A stretch of DNA of 64,000 bases from contig JANJXV010000190.1 in assembly GCA_024803745.1 (NCBI GenBank), forward strand, positions 1,811,501 through 1,875,500, given 5' to 3'. Positions within the stretch are counted from its first letter, which is position 1; every line of letters starts with the position of its first letter. The DNA is from Megascapheus bottae (Eukaryota; Chordata; Mammalia; Rodentia; Geomyidae). Below, one piece after another: positions 45,225-57,420 of this stretch. Below the pieces are notes generated by a model that saw nothing but the letters and a program-made list of their open reading frames with translations, searched no databases and was not told where the DNA came from. The translations under genes were made by a program, and so were the position numbers.

Positions 45225-46192
45225 TTTGTTTTTTAAAGAATTAATCATACAATGGGACATGATAAATTATATAGGACTCTAGTTATTAATATACAGTAGC
45301 CAAAGGAGGCTATGCATAAGAATTGTGAACAAAGGTTCAGTAGCTATGTACAGATGATCATATAAAATAATAGTCCATGAAATGAAAAAATAAGAGAATT
45401 AATCTCTTGTCCTTGTCTAATGTTATGGCTTTCTTCTTTTCCTTCTACATTCTGCCCAAGTTTGTGTGCCTCGTTTTTGTTTTAAGCTGGTCTTTTCATA
45501 CTGAGATCTTGCTCACTGGCCCTTTTCCATTAAGATGTCACCTTTGAAACAATATGGTGGGTTATGTTGATTAGCCAATTTGTTTTCTTATTGTTACTCA
45601 GAGAGCAATCGTCTCCCGTAGCGTTCATCTTCCTAAGGGGAAGACAAACTTCATAATTTTTGAATGGAATTAATAGAACCCAATCAATCAGAGCTATGAC
45701 TACCATGCCTGATCAACAGCAGATGTTTCTTGCAGTGATTAAGTTGGAAGAATAACAGTAGAGGAAATGCCCATTCATTAGAACTGCCAAGAGTGCTAAC
45801 AGGATTGTTTCAAGAACAGCGCTGCCGGCTCTGGGGACTGGGGGAGCCAGGATCGGACCAGCCATTAGGATTTCTTCCTCCTAACACATCCACCATAGAA
45901 AGGGTCGTGCACGCCCTTGCCCTCTGGCTCTGTGTGGCATCAGGAAAGCTATGGGCGCTGGATCACACTGGATCCCAGAATAAAGTTCTTACTGGAGGTG
46001 AGATTCCAACCATTTCTTGCAACATTCTTTCTCCCAGGAGAAAGTGGACATTTTCTTTTACAAAAATCAGTTATTATGTAGCCCCTGACCTGCCTGAGCG
46101 TCTCCTTTGCTTGAACTACATGAGTACTGGGGTCAACACTGAGGGATTAAAATCTGTAGGCCATGTGGTATATACATCCTAATTACCTAGAT
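45225..46192. other. Unique sequence, no gene seen
   Basis: AT-rich to 45.5 kb then mixed. A 129-codon plus frame at 45793-46182 is unrecognised. Confidence 0.45.
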
Positions 46193-46234
46193 TTTGTTGT
46201 TATTGTTGTTGTTGTTGGTGGTGGTGGTGGTGGT

Positions 46235-46273
<39 letters not shown>
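46193..46273. repeat. Compound microsatellite (GTT)n(GGT)n(GT)n
   Basis: About six GTT units pass into about seven GGT units and then about 19 GT units, without unique sequence between them. This looks like successive mutation and expansion of one seed repeat. Confidence 0.95.
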
Positions 46274-46277
<4 letters not shown>

Positions 46278-46284
46278 ATGTGTT

Positions 46285-46406
46285 GGATGGACAGAGAGGG
46301 GGAAAGGAGGGAGGGAGGAAGAGAGAAAAGGAGAGAGAGAGGGGTAGAGAGAAGGGAGAAGGGAGGGACAGGGGAGGAAGGGAGAGAGGGAGGGAGAACA
46401 GGAGAG
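46285..46406 (+). repeat. Polypurine G/A tract
   Basis: About 120 bases are nearly all purine on the plus strand, with many GGGA and GAGA units. It sits right after the GT repeat and may form triplex DNA. The open frames here are composition artefacts. Confidence 0.9.
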
Positions 46407-48430
46407 TGTACCTAACATTCAACTTCCATAAAAAGTGATAACTCCATATGGCGACAGCCAACAACCATCTCGGTGGTTCACTCCTCTGAGGGAAGTGTGA
46501 CATCTGTGGGGATCTTCATAGCTCCACCTCGTTCCCAGCCACACCCAGTCTTGGAAATGGGGGATAGTTCCCTGCTCGTGCTCCGGTGTCTGTATCTCCA
46601 AGCAAATGGCACACTGGTAACTGAGAAGAAGAGGATATCCAGGCAGAAAAATCCCCTAGAGGTCATTGTAAGATTCCCTGAGGACTGGGTTCTGGTGAAT
46701 TCTCGTAAGTGAGGAAGCTTCTGAAGATTGGCCATGCATTTGACTGCCATTAATAATAATTTGCACCTGGTGATATGAAGAACAGAGAATGAATTTTAAT
46801 AGGTGCCTGAAAGTATATGTTAATTTATTTCATGCCTTGCAACTGAATGTTCCTTTGGCACTCTTCTTAAAACATTTTGAAAATTTAAGCAGTGCATCTG
46901 AATCGTTTTCAAGGCAACTAATCAGGCCATCATTCAAGATAACATCATTTAAACTGGAACACAGCAGAAAGCCAATGCAGCCCACTACTGGTTTAAGGTA
47001 TTTGGTGAAAAGATAGATTATAATTCTGCCCTATTTAAAAGATAGAATGCTCCTGATACCTTTCTAAAATGATTTGCTAAAGCTCTAAAAATGTGAGAAA
47101 GTTTTAGAATTGGCCAAAATTACAGTGAGAAGACAGCAATTTGATGGCTACTTAAAGCAGCTGAAATGGAATTTCTAGGTGTCAGAAACTGCCTGCTTTC
47201 GTACAAATGGAAAAATATAATCCTTCTGTCATGGTCTGCTAGTAGAGCCTCAATTGCACAGATAAGCTCACTGCAAAGAGAACGGCCTGGGTGCTGTGGT
47301 AGAAAGCAACTCAGAAGAAATGTTATCTTTCTGTAAGTGGCAGAGCAGACTAGAGAAGAGACAAGGAGAAACTTCAAGAATTGCCATCTCAGCTAGGAGT
47401 CCCTGTGCCAAGCCTGCTTCCTGGATATGAAAGTTGAGAGGGACAATTTACCTCAATTCACAAAGTTCTCAAGGGTTTCACACTGAAAACCAAAGATCTG
47501 TGTGAACTTGAACTTGGTACAACTAGGAATTCAGTGGATATAGAAGAAGGAAGAGAAGCCAGTCACCTGCTACACAGATGGTTTTGTGAGGTTGACCAGT
47601 TGTTCTGGCCAGAAATATGGAGCATTTATAGTAAGAATGAAAATCTGTATTTCTGTTCAATACGGGTGTCACCAGCAAAAACTACAACCTTAAAATAACT
47701 GTAAGACAGTGAAAAAGTATAATCAAAATCTTGTTTCATCTTTAACCACAACTTTGTCAAAACCACTTAAAACTTTGTAATAGATGTTGATATCAAAATA
47801 TTTCCCCAACCTACTGCCAAATGATTTGCTGGGTTGATTTATTCAATGCTCATCAGAATTCTTTGAATTTTTAACCTGCTCACTAAAGGATTTCTACAAA
47901 GAAAACATATTTTCTTTCTTTGGTTCAAATTAAATCAATTGCATAATCTTTCAAATAGGTTTTAGTTAAGGTATCAGGGGTGATACTTTCAAAAATAGTA
48001 TACAACTGGATATTCACAGTAAAAAAAAATCCAGAAATCAGTGTGCATTCTCAGAGAATAACACATGTACACTTAAACTGTTTGCTAGGTGGTGTTAACT
48101 ATTCTCGGCTTATCGAATCCTTCCAGTTGGGCATCAATATTTATGAAACAATGATGACATTCCTCAGAGCCCCTGGGGAACACAGTGGTAAAGGAAATCT
48201 TAATAGCTTAAAAGCATCCCTCTATCCATTTAAACATCTATCAGCAATTTAGTTCTAGGAGACATATCACCATTAAAACTGCTGCATGCAAAGCGAATGT
48301 CAGGAAACAACTAAACGATAGACTGATATTTTATGGTAACATTTTAGTTTTATTGAGAATATGGTTCAAAATCTTCTGAGTCTAAAATATTATCCTATGC
48401 CATTAATGGATAAAAAACATTCCTCCGCCC
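46407..48430. other. Unique sequence, no gene seen
   Basis: About 2 kb, AT-rich from 46.7 kb, without recognisable recent repeats. Frames are short. It may include ancient decayed repeats or conserved elements. Confidence 0.4.
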
Positions 48431-48620
48431 TTAGGAATATAGCTCAGTGTGGGATTGTTTATGTAGATGCCAAATGTGCTGGGTTTGATCCTTAGAAACA
48501 AAAAGGATATTGAACCAGAGAAATGAATCCTAGTGCTGGGTATGCTGGCTGAATCAGGAGGATTATGAGTCTGAGATCGTTTTGTGCTGTATAATTACAA
48601 AGCCTTGTCCTAAAAAATGG
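48431..48620 (+). mobile_element. Diverged ID-like and B1-like SINE remnants
   Basis: The text ggaatatagctcagtg through gggtttgatcctta (48434-48500) has tRNA-Ala/ID-type box order. The following gctgggtatgctggctgaat, caggaggattatgag and aaagccttgtcctaaaaaa resembles a decayed B1 monomer. Together they may be a single dimeric B1-ID type element or two insertions. Confidence 0.5.
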
Positions 48621-49145
48621 CTGTGTGTCACATTTGTAAGGAAATGGAAAGACTTGGAAAAAATCATATTAAGTGAAGTAAGCCAGACCCAAAGGAACAT
48701 AGGCTCAATGGTTTCCCTCATTTGTAATAATTAGTACAAACCTTGGACTCTCCTAGCAGAGGATTACAATAGCTCAAAACCTAGATACATAAGGCCATAT
48801 AGGATGAGGCTAAATGAAAGGACCTCCAGGATATGGAAACAAGAGCTGTATAATGTATGATTGTTGTTCTTAATGTAATGTACTATGTTATTTCTCATCT
48901 CTTTTGTTGCCCCTTGGTTATTCTCATATTGTTACAGTATCTTACCTTATAATCTGATATGTTGTATATACGTTTATTTGTTTATTCGAAATAGGAAAGG
49001 GAAGGAGGAAAACAAAATGAGGGGAGGGATTGGGGGGAGGGAAATGGGGACAAAACATGAAAAGGGGTATCAATGTGTGTGAAGTAATGCTCCTTCTATC
49101 TAGGGAATAAAACGGTAACCCCTCTACTACTTACAATTTAAAAAA
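48621..49145 (+). mobile_element. 5'-truncated L1: ORF2 end plus 3' UTR with G-rich tract
   Basis: ORF2-end text: ggaaatggaaagacttggaa, atcatattaagtgaagtaag, ccagacccaaaggaacat. Then comes 3' UTR with a G-rich polypurine tract (48996-49045), atcaatgtgtgtgaagtaat, ggtaacccctctactac and an A-rich tail at about 49131-49160. The same tail blocks form the insertion at 8.44-8.64 kb. Stops and deletions make it non-functional. Confidence 0.85.
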
Positions 49146-49292
49146 CATTTGAAAAGAAAAAAATGGGTATGTGTTGTATTCATGTGTATCTTCAGTAGGT
49201 ATATGAGGACAAACACATAAACATAAGGCTGAAATTTTCCTGTGAAATATTTCCCATGGCATTTTCCATGAAATATTTGTATATTTATTTTT

Positions 49293-49400
49293 TAATTATT
49301 TGAGACAATGTTTTTCTTTGTAGCTCAAACTGGCCTTGAACTTGTGTTCAGTTTCCCAGGTCCTGGGATTACAGAAGGCCCTCACCATACCACCTTCCTT
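49293..49400 (-). mobile_element. B1-like (7SL-derived) monomer, minus orientation
   Basis: Plus strand: gagacaatgtttttctttgt, agctcaaactggccttgaac, ttcccaggtcctgggattac. This is the reverse complement of a B1/Alu-domain monomer. It is strongly diverged. Confidence 0.65.
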
Positions 49401-50326
49401 AAATTTTTTAAATGTCTTTAGACCAAATCCAGATATGGTTAAAGAATTTAACTTGAAGTTTTGAAAAATATTCAGGGTTTCCTTGTCTTTCTGAGAGGAA
49501 CAGGTAGGCAATAAATCCTTCCTATTCAAACCCATGAAAGAAAGGTTGGTGAAACAGACAAATACTCTGTCCCATTTTGTTTTGAGAATGTAGAGTCAAA
49601 AGCAAAGGCAATGTGCGAAGAAAAGAAGCCATCCCTTCAGCCCACGAGCCCAGAAATGAGCCTCTGCTCTTTGCAAGGGAAGCTTACCAAGAAGCAGAAT
49701 GTTACACAGATATTTGGGCTGGAGTGTCGCTGCCCCACCCAGGTGAGTGGACTTGCAGTCTCTGCTCCATGGTCACTGGGGACACCTTTTCAACTCCCAA
49801 CCTTTTCATCTCAACATCTCCAAATGGTAAGAATGTCACCTCATCTATGAGGCTGTGGGTGAGAGGAGGTAACTCATGCGACGCATTGCCGACCCCGTGG
49901 TCTCAGAGCTGGTGCCCTCTCAGATTGTCCCCATAGACAGTTTTCTTTACCCACATCCCTCATTTCATGGGAAAGAGCCCAGAAGCATGGCTCTGGTCTC
50001 CTCTTCCTCATCGTTGTTTCTAATCTGCTAAACTGCCTCACAGAAAAGATGTGCAGGGCTGCCACCTGCCTCTGCTCGGGAGTTCTCAGGCTCTACCATG
50101 CACACCACGAGTGACAGGTTTTATTCAGCACAGGCTCCTTAGCTCCTCACTGGTTTGCACACAGGATGGATACCCACACAGCCTTCACTGAGCAGCACTC
50201 TTCCTGAGAAACCAGAAACCCAGGCCCCAGGAAGTCGTTATTTCCACTATGTGCACAGCTGAGCAGCCGAGCAATCTATTGACTTAGTACATTTGATGTC
50301 TGGAGCCAATAACTATTTCTAAAAAC

Positions 50327-50328
<2 letters not shown>
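49401..50328. other. Unique sequence, no gene seen
   Basis: Overlapping plus-strand frames of 79 and 107 codons at 49.6-49.9 kb are unrecognised. No repeat. Confidence 0.45.
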
Positions 50329-50370
<42 letters not shown>

Positions 50371-50455
50371 TACACACACACAAACACACACACACACAAA
50401 TACACACACACACAAATACACACACACAAACACACACACACACAAATACACACTC
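50329..50455. repeat. (CA)n microsatellite with periodic AAT/AA interruptions
   Basis: CA runs are broken at intervals by aaata and aaa variants, which repeat in a roughly 40-bp higher order. Confidence 0.95.
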
Positions 50456-50504
50456 ACAGCCACTAATCACTTATCTCACACTCACAGCCACTAATCACTT
50501 ATCT
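50449..50504 (+). repeat. Perfect 28-bp tandem duplication at edge of CA repeat
   Basis: The 28 bases beginning cacactcacagccactaatc occur at 50449-50476 and again at 50477-50504 without mismatch. The duplication includes the last CA units and unique flank, as expected from slippage at the microsatellite edge. Confidence 0.95.
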
Positions 50505-51867
50505 TTTGGAGGTTATTTGGGGGAAGTTACACTTTTATTTTCGTTTGCTCTCCTCCAGCGTGCTGACAGAGTGCCTCTCCTTGGTCTCTCTAAAATAGTA
50601 GTTATGGAAGCACCATTAGAGAAAGTGAATTTCTGGTGCTGATTTTTTAAAATGTGTCTATGTTAGGGAGCAAGATGTCGTCTATTCTCTTCTCAAATGG
50701 CTTTTGGAGCCATAGCAAACTCCGCTCTCTAGACAGCTGCATGGGGCGGGGGTGGGGGATCCTCCTCTTCAAGAGAATTCTGCCTTAGGCTACAGAGAGG
50801 TTGAGTCCTTGGTGCTTGTCGGGTGCCTGTACCTCCCCCACCGGCCTCCAGTCCCCTCCCCAGCAGCTCAGGAAAGGCCCTCATCAGGAGGCCGCCCCAG
50901 AGGGATTCAGGCTGGTTTGCTGGTGAAAGCCCAGCGTGCAGCTTGGAGAAGCTGTTCCTATCACTTGAATCTCCACCCATTGGTGCCTGTGCTGGAACAG
51001 CAAATTTAGGTATTCAGGATTTGCATAGCAAATTAATCACAGGAAAAAGAGATATCAGCAGGATGCCATTTTTTCATACTTTTTACTGAAGAGAGATTTC
51101 CTTAGGAGACAAATTCAAAACCACTTGGCAGAGGTATGGTTATGGTGACTGCAGCCAAGAAGTTTGATTTCCAGATTTATACTCTAGAGAGTGCTTCCAA
51201 AGACAGTCCCAGTGAGTGAGAGGTGAGTCTGTCTCAATCTCTCAGGAAGGAACCATATTGGGTATTATAAGTCACCGATGAGTTAGCAGAATGCATTCCC
51301 TGACTTGATTTTGGATTCACAGAAAGGTTGATTGCAATACATAGGCATAAAGGTCTTTGCCTAGGCCATCTGCTAAGTAAAGTCACCAATACTCATCAAG
51401 AATATAGACAAATTACAATTATTTCATACTTTAACTTCCTCAACTATGTGAAATTAGACTCATATTAGTACTCATTACCTTTCCACTACATGTAGACAGA
51501 ATTCAAATAACAATAATGCAACACACCTGTAGTTCTAGAGAACATTCTATTCTGCACATCAATTATAGGGCAGAGCTGAAAGTAGCACTGAGGAGAAAGC
51601 AGAGCAGCCATGTTGGGTTCTGTCTGGTAGTGAAAGGCCATTTCCTTTCCCTGACACATTGTTGTTGGATTTGTAAGATGACCTCAGTCCACCTTACTTT
51701 TTTCAAAGAATGGATTCTTGGTTTCACTGATCCTCCTTGATATGTCTTTCTTGGTTTATACTTGGTTCATTTTAACTCTAATCTTTATTTCCTCTCTTCT
51801 GCTAATTTGGAGCAGCTAAAACCACCCGATCCTAATTTTTTTTAAAGTGGAGGGGACCAAACGCATA
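50505..51867. other. Unique sequence, no gene seen
   Basis: Mixed composition; 51.35-51.55 kb is AT-rich. Frames are short. No recognisable recent repeat. Confidence 0.45.
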
Positions 51868-53065
51868 CATGGGAAAGAAGACCACGTCTCTAACAATGGC
51901 CAGGAGACAGCTGGAGAGCCACATGGGGAAGATTCAAATTAGATCCCTACCTCGGACTCTGTATAAAAACCAATTCAAAATGGGTCAGCGAGCTTCATAT
52001 AAGGACCAGAACTTTGAAACCACTCGAGGAAAACACTTCACGATATCAGGCCAGGCAATCCCTTTCTGAGAGGATTTCAGTAGCACAGGAAGCAAAAGGG
52101 GAGACTTGACAAGTGGGGACTCCTCCACATAGAAAGCTTCTGCCCGGCGACACAGCGGTGAATTCAGTGGCCCTGGAATTCTTCCCTAGAATAGATAAAG
52201 ACTCCATAGCACCAAACGAGATAAGCAGTCCAGTCGACCGCTGGGTAAACTGACCTAAACCGTCTTCAAATGAAGGACAAGGAGTGGAAAGCACACGCAC
52301 AGCCAAGCCTGTAGCTGCTGGGAAGTGCAGTGGAGATCCACCAGCTCACCAAGAACTCTGAAGTCAGCGGGACTGGCAAGAGAGCAGGGGGAAGGAATGT
52401 ATGCGGTGCAGGCAGAGACGGAGATGACTTCAGCCACAGTGGAAATGCACGCGCGAAATCAAAAATGTTAAAAGTAGAATCACCCCACGATCCTTCGGTT
52501 CTATCTCTGCACCTAGGTTGCAAGTGGGCTTGTCATAGAGATGTATGCCTACCCCGTTACTGCAGCAGGAGATGGCCTCAGAGCCGGTCCAAGCATTCAC
52601 TCATCAAACACAAGCAGACGTACACAAGGCAGCGTCACTCAGACACAAAGCACGCTATTTTTTCACTTGCAGGAAGACAGCCGGAAGGGGGGCTCACCCG
52701 ATTGGGTAACATACACCAGATCAGAAATAAAAGTAAGACACATCTCCTCTCCTGTGTGTGTGGAAATCAGGGAAACAAAATGGGGGGACAGTGGAAGACA
52801 TGGATGAGGAAGGGGGGAGAGAGGGATGAGAACAGACCGCTTCGGGGTGACCACCACAGAGGCTTGTTCTGTGCTGCATACGGCATCACGCGCCACTCTG
52901 TTGAAAATGAACAACACAACTTGTGGGCAAAAATGGGAGGGAGGATCTCAGAGAGAGCGAGGGAAGGGGTGACATTGCCCCCCAAAAACCCAGTACTCAT
53001 CACCTGACGTATATAACTGTCATCTTTACAATGACAATGTAGTAATAAATAAATAAACCAAAACA
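51868..53065 (+). mobile_element. Decayed 5'-truncated L1, about 1.2 kb (ORF2 C-terminal region to 3' end)
   Basis: ORF2-derived text follows the L1 order: caggagacagctggagagcc, tagatccctacctcggactc, aaccaattcaaaatgggtca, then a diverged middle, then the 'LKVESPHDPSVLSL' peptide at about 52466-52507, which matches the conserved ORF2 C-terminal segment. The 3' UTR ends with actcatcacctgacgtatat, aactgtcatc and an A-rich aataaataaataaa. Stops, frameshifts and internal deletions abound, and a 225-codon frame across it is not a real gene. Confidence 0.8.
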
Positions 53066-54360
53066 CAATGAATGCACACAGCCCTGCCACTCCATATGTG
53101 GTGAAGACTCACGAGGAAACCCACAGCCCCCGGGGGAGGGGGACAGAGGGCCTGGCATTCGGGTGACCCCCCTCCCCAGCTCCTCAGTGGGGTTTGCTGA
53201 CTCTGTTCAGGTATGGTTTGCCCGGCAGGTGCCTCTGAAGCAGCTGCCAGGCCCTGTGAGAGCTCCCCCTGCCTGAGGAAGGGGCCCCATGTGAATGAGT
53301 GCTTCTGGATGTCCAGGAGGCCCGGCCAGAGCACCCTGCCCCCCGACCCTCTGCACCCCCTTCCCGCCCTGGCCAGCTCCAGAGGGGCGTGGGGTCCGCA
53401 GAGTCTCCTGGCACCTGTGATTAGTATGAAATTGGCATGAGACCCTAGCTGGCCAGTCAGGATACATCTCCCATTTCCTGCCACTCAATCCCGGAGCAAG
53501 GCAGAGACCTCAGCCTCGCTCCCCGCGGGCTTCTCCTCCGATTCACACCCACATTCCAGGTTTGAAGGCGGCGGGGACCGGAGCTGTCGGGTCTCAGAGC
53601 CCAGGGACAGAGGCAGAGCGCGTGAGGGCTGCCATTTGCCCTCAGAGCTTCTGCCTAGTCCCGTGTTGTTGACAACAGCTCTGAAGATCAAGGGAAATAA
53701 ATATGTCAGCCTCTTATCCAATTTTCCAGAAGACGCGGGGAGACATCCCATGAGACCTGGCAGCAGTTCAGTCACCCGCTGATTTAAAGTGGAAACTCGG
53801 TTAGAGGCAGGAGCGCCTCCCTTGGCTTGTGGCTGCAAACCATGGCACCTGCACACACACCGAGGCCAGGGCAGGCTTCCTGAGCGAGGCCGGCCTCTGC
53901 TCTGTCCCCTGAAGGTCAGCGCCCTTCAAACCAGCTTCCCACCCCAGGGCAGGTGGGGAGGTGGGAAGGGAGGACAGTGATGCTGGGGGACAGCTGGGGA
54001 CAGCCGGGGACAGCGAGACTCAGCGCGGCTGCTGGCCTAGTTCAGGGTGATCCAGACAAGACGCAAGCACCCGCCAGGCCCCGCCATCCTAACAGCAGCT
54101 CCCCCAAGGACCTTGCCCGCCTGGCTGGCGGGTCTTGCCAGGACGAGTCCTCCTTCCTCACACCCGGGACGCCAACCTCAGAGTCTCCAAGACCCATTCC
54201 GGCCTGCTGCTCCCCACGGCAAGGAAACTTGAGGAGGAGGTACATGGAGACATTTCCTCATTTTCTCTGTGAATGAAAGGATGCAGTATCAACAATGCAC
54301 GTCCATGTTCTCCTAACCTTTTTCAGCATAACCTTCAGATGTGTCCTCACCAGCCAGGGC
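53066..54360. other. GC-rich unique sequence, no gene seen
   Basis: GC-rich DNA with many overlapping frames of up to 152 codons on both strands. None is recognisable. No CpG island or exon is evident by eye. Confidence 0.45.
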
Positions 54361-54373
54361 GGGGGGGGGGGGG
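54361..54373 (+). repeat. 13-G homopolymer
   Basis: An uninterrupted run of 13 Gs in GC-rich DNA. Confidence 0.95.
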
Positions 54374-55368
54374 TGATCTGAGGTCTCCCTGGGTCCTCCT
54401 GCCTGATCTGAGCGGCGGCCTCGCTGGCTTCGGGCTGCACATTCGGAGGTCTTCACGAGTGGAAGATGAGTTCACAGGTGAGGAGGCGAGCGCGTGCATT
54501 TTTAAAGCTGTAATGCCAGGGGCCGTCCACCGGGTGTCGCCCTCTGCCCTCGGAGGCCCCGAGCTCTTCCTGCCCGTTCCTCCACTAGGCCGCCCGCCCC
54601 TGCTCAACTGTCCCCAGTGGTCATCAACTCCACATGGCGCTCCTTGTGGCTTTGTTCTCGGGGTCTCTGGAAACCCTTGCACTTGCTGGCCCACGCTGGC
54701 TACTTGGTAAAGGCGCTGAAGTTCCAGTGTGGCCGAGATGAGCACAGGCATTCATAGACGTGGACACCCGTGACAAGAGCTGGGGGACCGGGGGCCTCTC
54801 ACCTGGAAAGACCGGGAGAGTGCCTGTGGGAAGGCGTCCGCGAGCTTACCACTTGCCTCTCCTTTGTCTGGCTCATGCCTAAGCTCAGTGGGAACCGGAG
54901 CGAGAGTGGGGCACTTAGAGCCCCCCAGCCTCGGGTGAGTCTAAACCATGCTTGCAGAGTCTGCCAGGGACCTCCTTGGTGGGCGGTGCGGCAACCACAG
55001 GTGCCACGGCCAACCCAGGGTGTCCTGAGCAACGCGTTCCCACGGTCTCCGTGGCCCTGGAGTCTGAGCAAAGCTGGCACAGCCAGGACTCCTTCCATGC
55101 TGACAGCCACCCGCTGAGCTCGACCAGAGCAAACACCAACAGGGACTGCCTCGCCTAAGAAGCTCTCATTTGAAACAACGGTAAGGGACGGCATTCTCTT
55201 AGTGATTAAAAATGGAGCTCACGGAAGGTCTGGATAATTGGTTTCAATGGAACAGGTTAAATAAAAACCAAATGAGAAATCTGAAATCCGTGTGCAGATG
55301 TGTAAATAAGGGCTTCTGAGAGGTTCTTAAATATTAAGATTCATTCCAAGAAATCCAGACACGCCCCA
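54374..55368. other. GC-rich unique sequence, no gene seen
   Basis: Frames of up to 134 codons overlap on both strands with no domain. From 55190 the sequence turns AT-rich, before the CA repeat. Confidence 0.45.
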
Positions 55369-55464
55369 CACACACACACTCACACACACACACACACACA
55401 TCCACACACACACACACACACACACATCCACACACACACACACACACACTCTCACACACACATC

Positions 55465-55516
<52 letters not shown>
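55369..55516. repeat. (CA)n microsatellite with TC interruptions
   Basis: About 148 bp of CA repeat is interrupted by ACTC, ATCC and CTCTC variants at several places. The last 44 bases are pure CA. Confidence 0.95.
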
Positions 55517-55517
<1 letters not shown>

Positions 55518-56799
55518 CCTAACCTGCAGTGGTTTTCCGACCGGTGCTGTCTGCCCTTGCTCAAAACCTGACAGAGCTCGGCTCTGGAGATGGCCCCGTG
55601 GCCAGCGCACCCTTTCGCAGTCAGAGCTGCAGGCCCGCTTCCTGGCCCAGTGTGGCGGGGTGGGGATGCAGGCTCAGAGGCGCCTCTGTCCCCTGCACGC
55701 TAGGGCCTGACTTGAAGTTTCTCCTCCACAGGGTGACAGCATTCTCTCTTCTATGTGGCCGCAGCCGCCAGTCTCTCCACAGTGGCCACAAATGGCTGAT
55801 TCTGAGATTCTCCCTGGGGGCCGCTGGCACCCCGCTGGCCCCTTCCTCACATGGACGCCCGGGGCCCTGGCCCTGTGTCTGACACAGGTGCAGTCCAAGT
55901 CCTCCTGTTTACTCAGAGGCAGAGCAGCCGCCATGGCGTCCTGGCCACGCGCTGTGGTCACTTAACACCGGGTCCCGCTGCAGAGGGGAGAGGCTCAGGG
56001 AAAGGGCGCCCAGCCTTTGCCGTGAATGTGTGGCGATGCACCCCGGGGCATTTCCTGCTCCTTCCCGCAGCCGGGCCCAGCTTCCCGGACTGCCCCGCTC
56101 CCCAGCCAGGTCCCCGACAGGCAGCTGGAAGAGAGCGCCATTCACTTCTTTCCAGAATCAAATCACCTCCTGACAGCAGCCAGACTGGGTTTGCTGTGCC
56201 TGTCTCTCCCCTGGGAATCCTGCCTGGCCCACGGGAAGGCCCACGGGAAAGGCCACGTTAGCTGTCAACCCCAGCGAGCCCGCACAGTCCCTCAGGAGCC
56301 AGCCCTGGCTGTTTCATTAAGTTCCCGGTGACTCCCGCCCCCTCCTCCCAGCTCTCCTCCAGGGACAGAGAACACAATTTTATCATCATCATCTGTAAAT
56401 GAACCTCCACAACAGCCAAAGGTAAATATTTTTCACGGGAAGATGGAAGAGATTGGTAAACCAGCCCGGAGGTTCCTAGCCATGATTCTCCTATGTTTTT
56501 GTGTTTCGTTGGATTTTTTTTTGTCTTGCTAAATATTCCTCCCCTTTTTCTATACTCTGGGAAGGACCCAGTACTTTTCCACCCGATTCTCAATAAATAA
56601 AGGCAAAGCAATTTCCCCTGAGGGTATCCGTGTCTTAAGCACTATCTTTAATTATGAGATAATCTTTCATTTCTCATTAGAGAAATCTCTGCCAGAAAGT
56701 AGAATTCTGTTTCTGTGCAGAAAACGTTTCCCACAGCCTTAATGAGCTCGCCGATGCCAGCGCGGCGTTGAAACCGTCCCTTGGGACCAGCTCCAGTCC
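55517..56799. other. Unique sequence, no gene seen
   Basis: GC-rich to 56.3 kb then AT-rich. A 136-codon plus frame at 55851-56261 is unrecognised. AT-rich repeat-free DNA at 56.60-56.75 kb could be conserved non-coding. Confidence 0.4.
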
Positions 56800-56845
56800 C
56801 AGGCCTGGCACACAGACCCTCGATCAATGCTTATTGAACTCATGA
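56800..56845 (+). mobile_element. Probable MIR 3' end fragment
   Basis: The text aggcctggcacacagaccct, cgatcaatgcttattgaac resembles the MIR 3' terminus (cctggcacatagtaggtgct then caataaatg). The match is short and diverged. Confidence 0.5.
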
Positions 56846-56875
56846 CTGGAAGGAAATCCCTGTAATTACTGAGCT

Positions 56876-57180
56876 TTTTTTTTCTTGCTACACGAGGGTT
56901 GAAACTTCAGGCCCCGTGCTCGCCGGGCCGGCGCTCGGCCAGCACTTGTCTCCTTCCACGGCTTCTCAAGTGTGGGCTCATATTTTCAGGGCCCAGCCTC
57001 AGACCGTGGGCCTCCTGCGGCTATCCTCCTACCTAGCTGGGACGGGAAGCGCCTGCTGCCACACCCGGGTTCATATGTTAAGATGGAGACGCCTAAAGGG
57101 CCCCCTGGTTTGATCTCATACGTGGTGCTGCAGGCCTCTCCCTCCAGGTCTCCGGGATTGCAGGAGTGAGCCACCACCAT
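56876..57180 (-). mobile_element. Old SINE remnants, minus orientation (one dimer, one extra left half)
   Basis: A T-tail (56874-56882) is followed by weak right-half text and then cctcagaccgtgggcctcct, ctacctagctgggacgg as a reversed left half, ending near 57067. A second reversed left-half piece lies at 57120-57180 (ctccctccaggtctccggga, ttgcaggagtgagccacc). Both are strongly diverged. Confidence 0.5.
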
Positions 57181-57214
57181 TACAGCCTGTTGTTGTTTTA
57201 TTTCCCATTTGATC

Positions 57215-57300
57215 TTTGGTTTGGGCTTGGGTTTTTTGAGATGGGGTCCCACTCTGAGCCCAGGCGTGGTGTCCTCCTGAGACCTGGAAGACCACATCTC
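57215..57300 (-). mobile_element. B1/Alu-domain-like fragment, minus orientation
   Basis: The text ttttttgagatggggtccca, ctctgagcccaggcgtgg matches the reversed end of a 7SL-derived SINE. Confidence 0.55.
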
Positions 57301-57363
57301 CAGTCCAGTCCAGTAGATCAACCTCCATTGAGAGTCAGTGATTCTCCTTTGGAGTCAAAAGGT

Positions 57364-57420
57364 TATGGATAGTACCCAGGCCCTGAGTTCAAGCCCCATT
57401 ATGGGCACAAAGAAAAAGGG
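57364..57420 (+). mobile_element. SINE right-half 3' end fragment
   Basis: The text cccaggccctgagttcaagc, cccattatgggcac plus an A-rich tail equals the 3' end of the tRNA-like right half (B-box region). Confidence 0.65.

Noticed and set aside
52330..53007. 225-codon plus-strand frame
   Set aside because: It runs through the decayed L1 ORF2 end and 3' UTR and mixes ORF2-derived and non-coding sequence.
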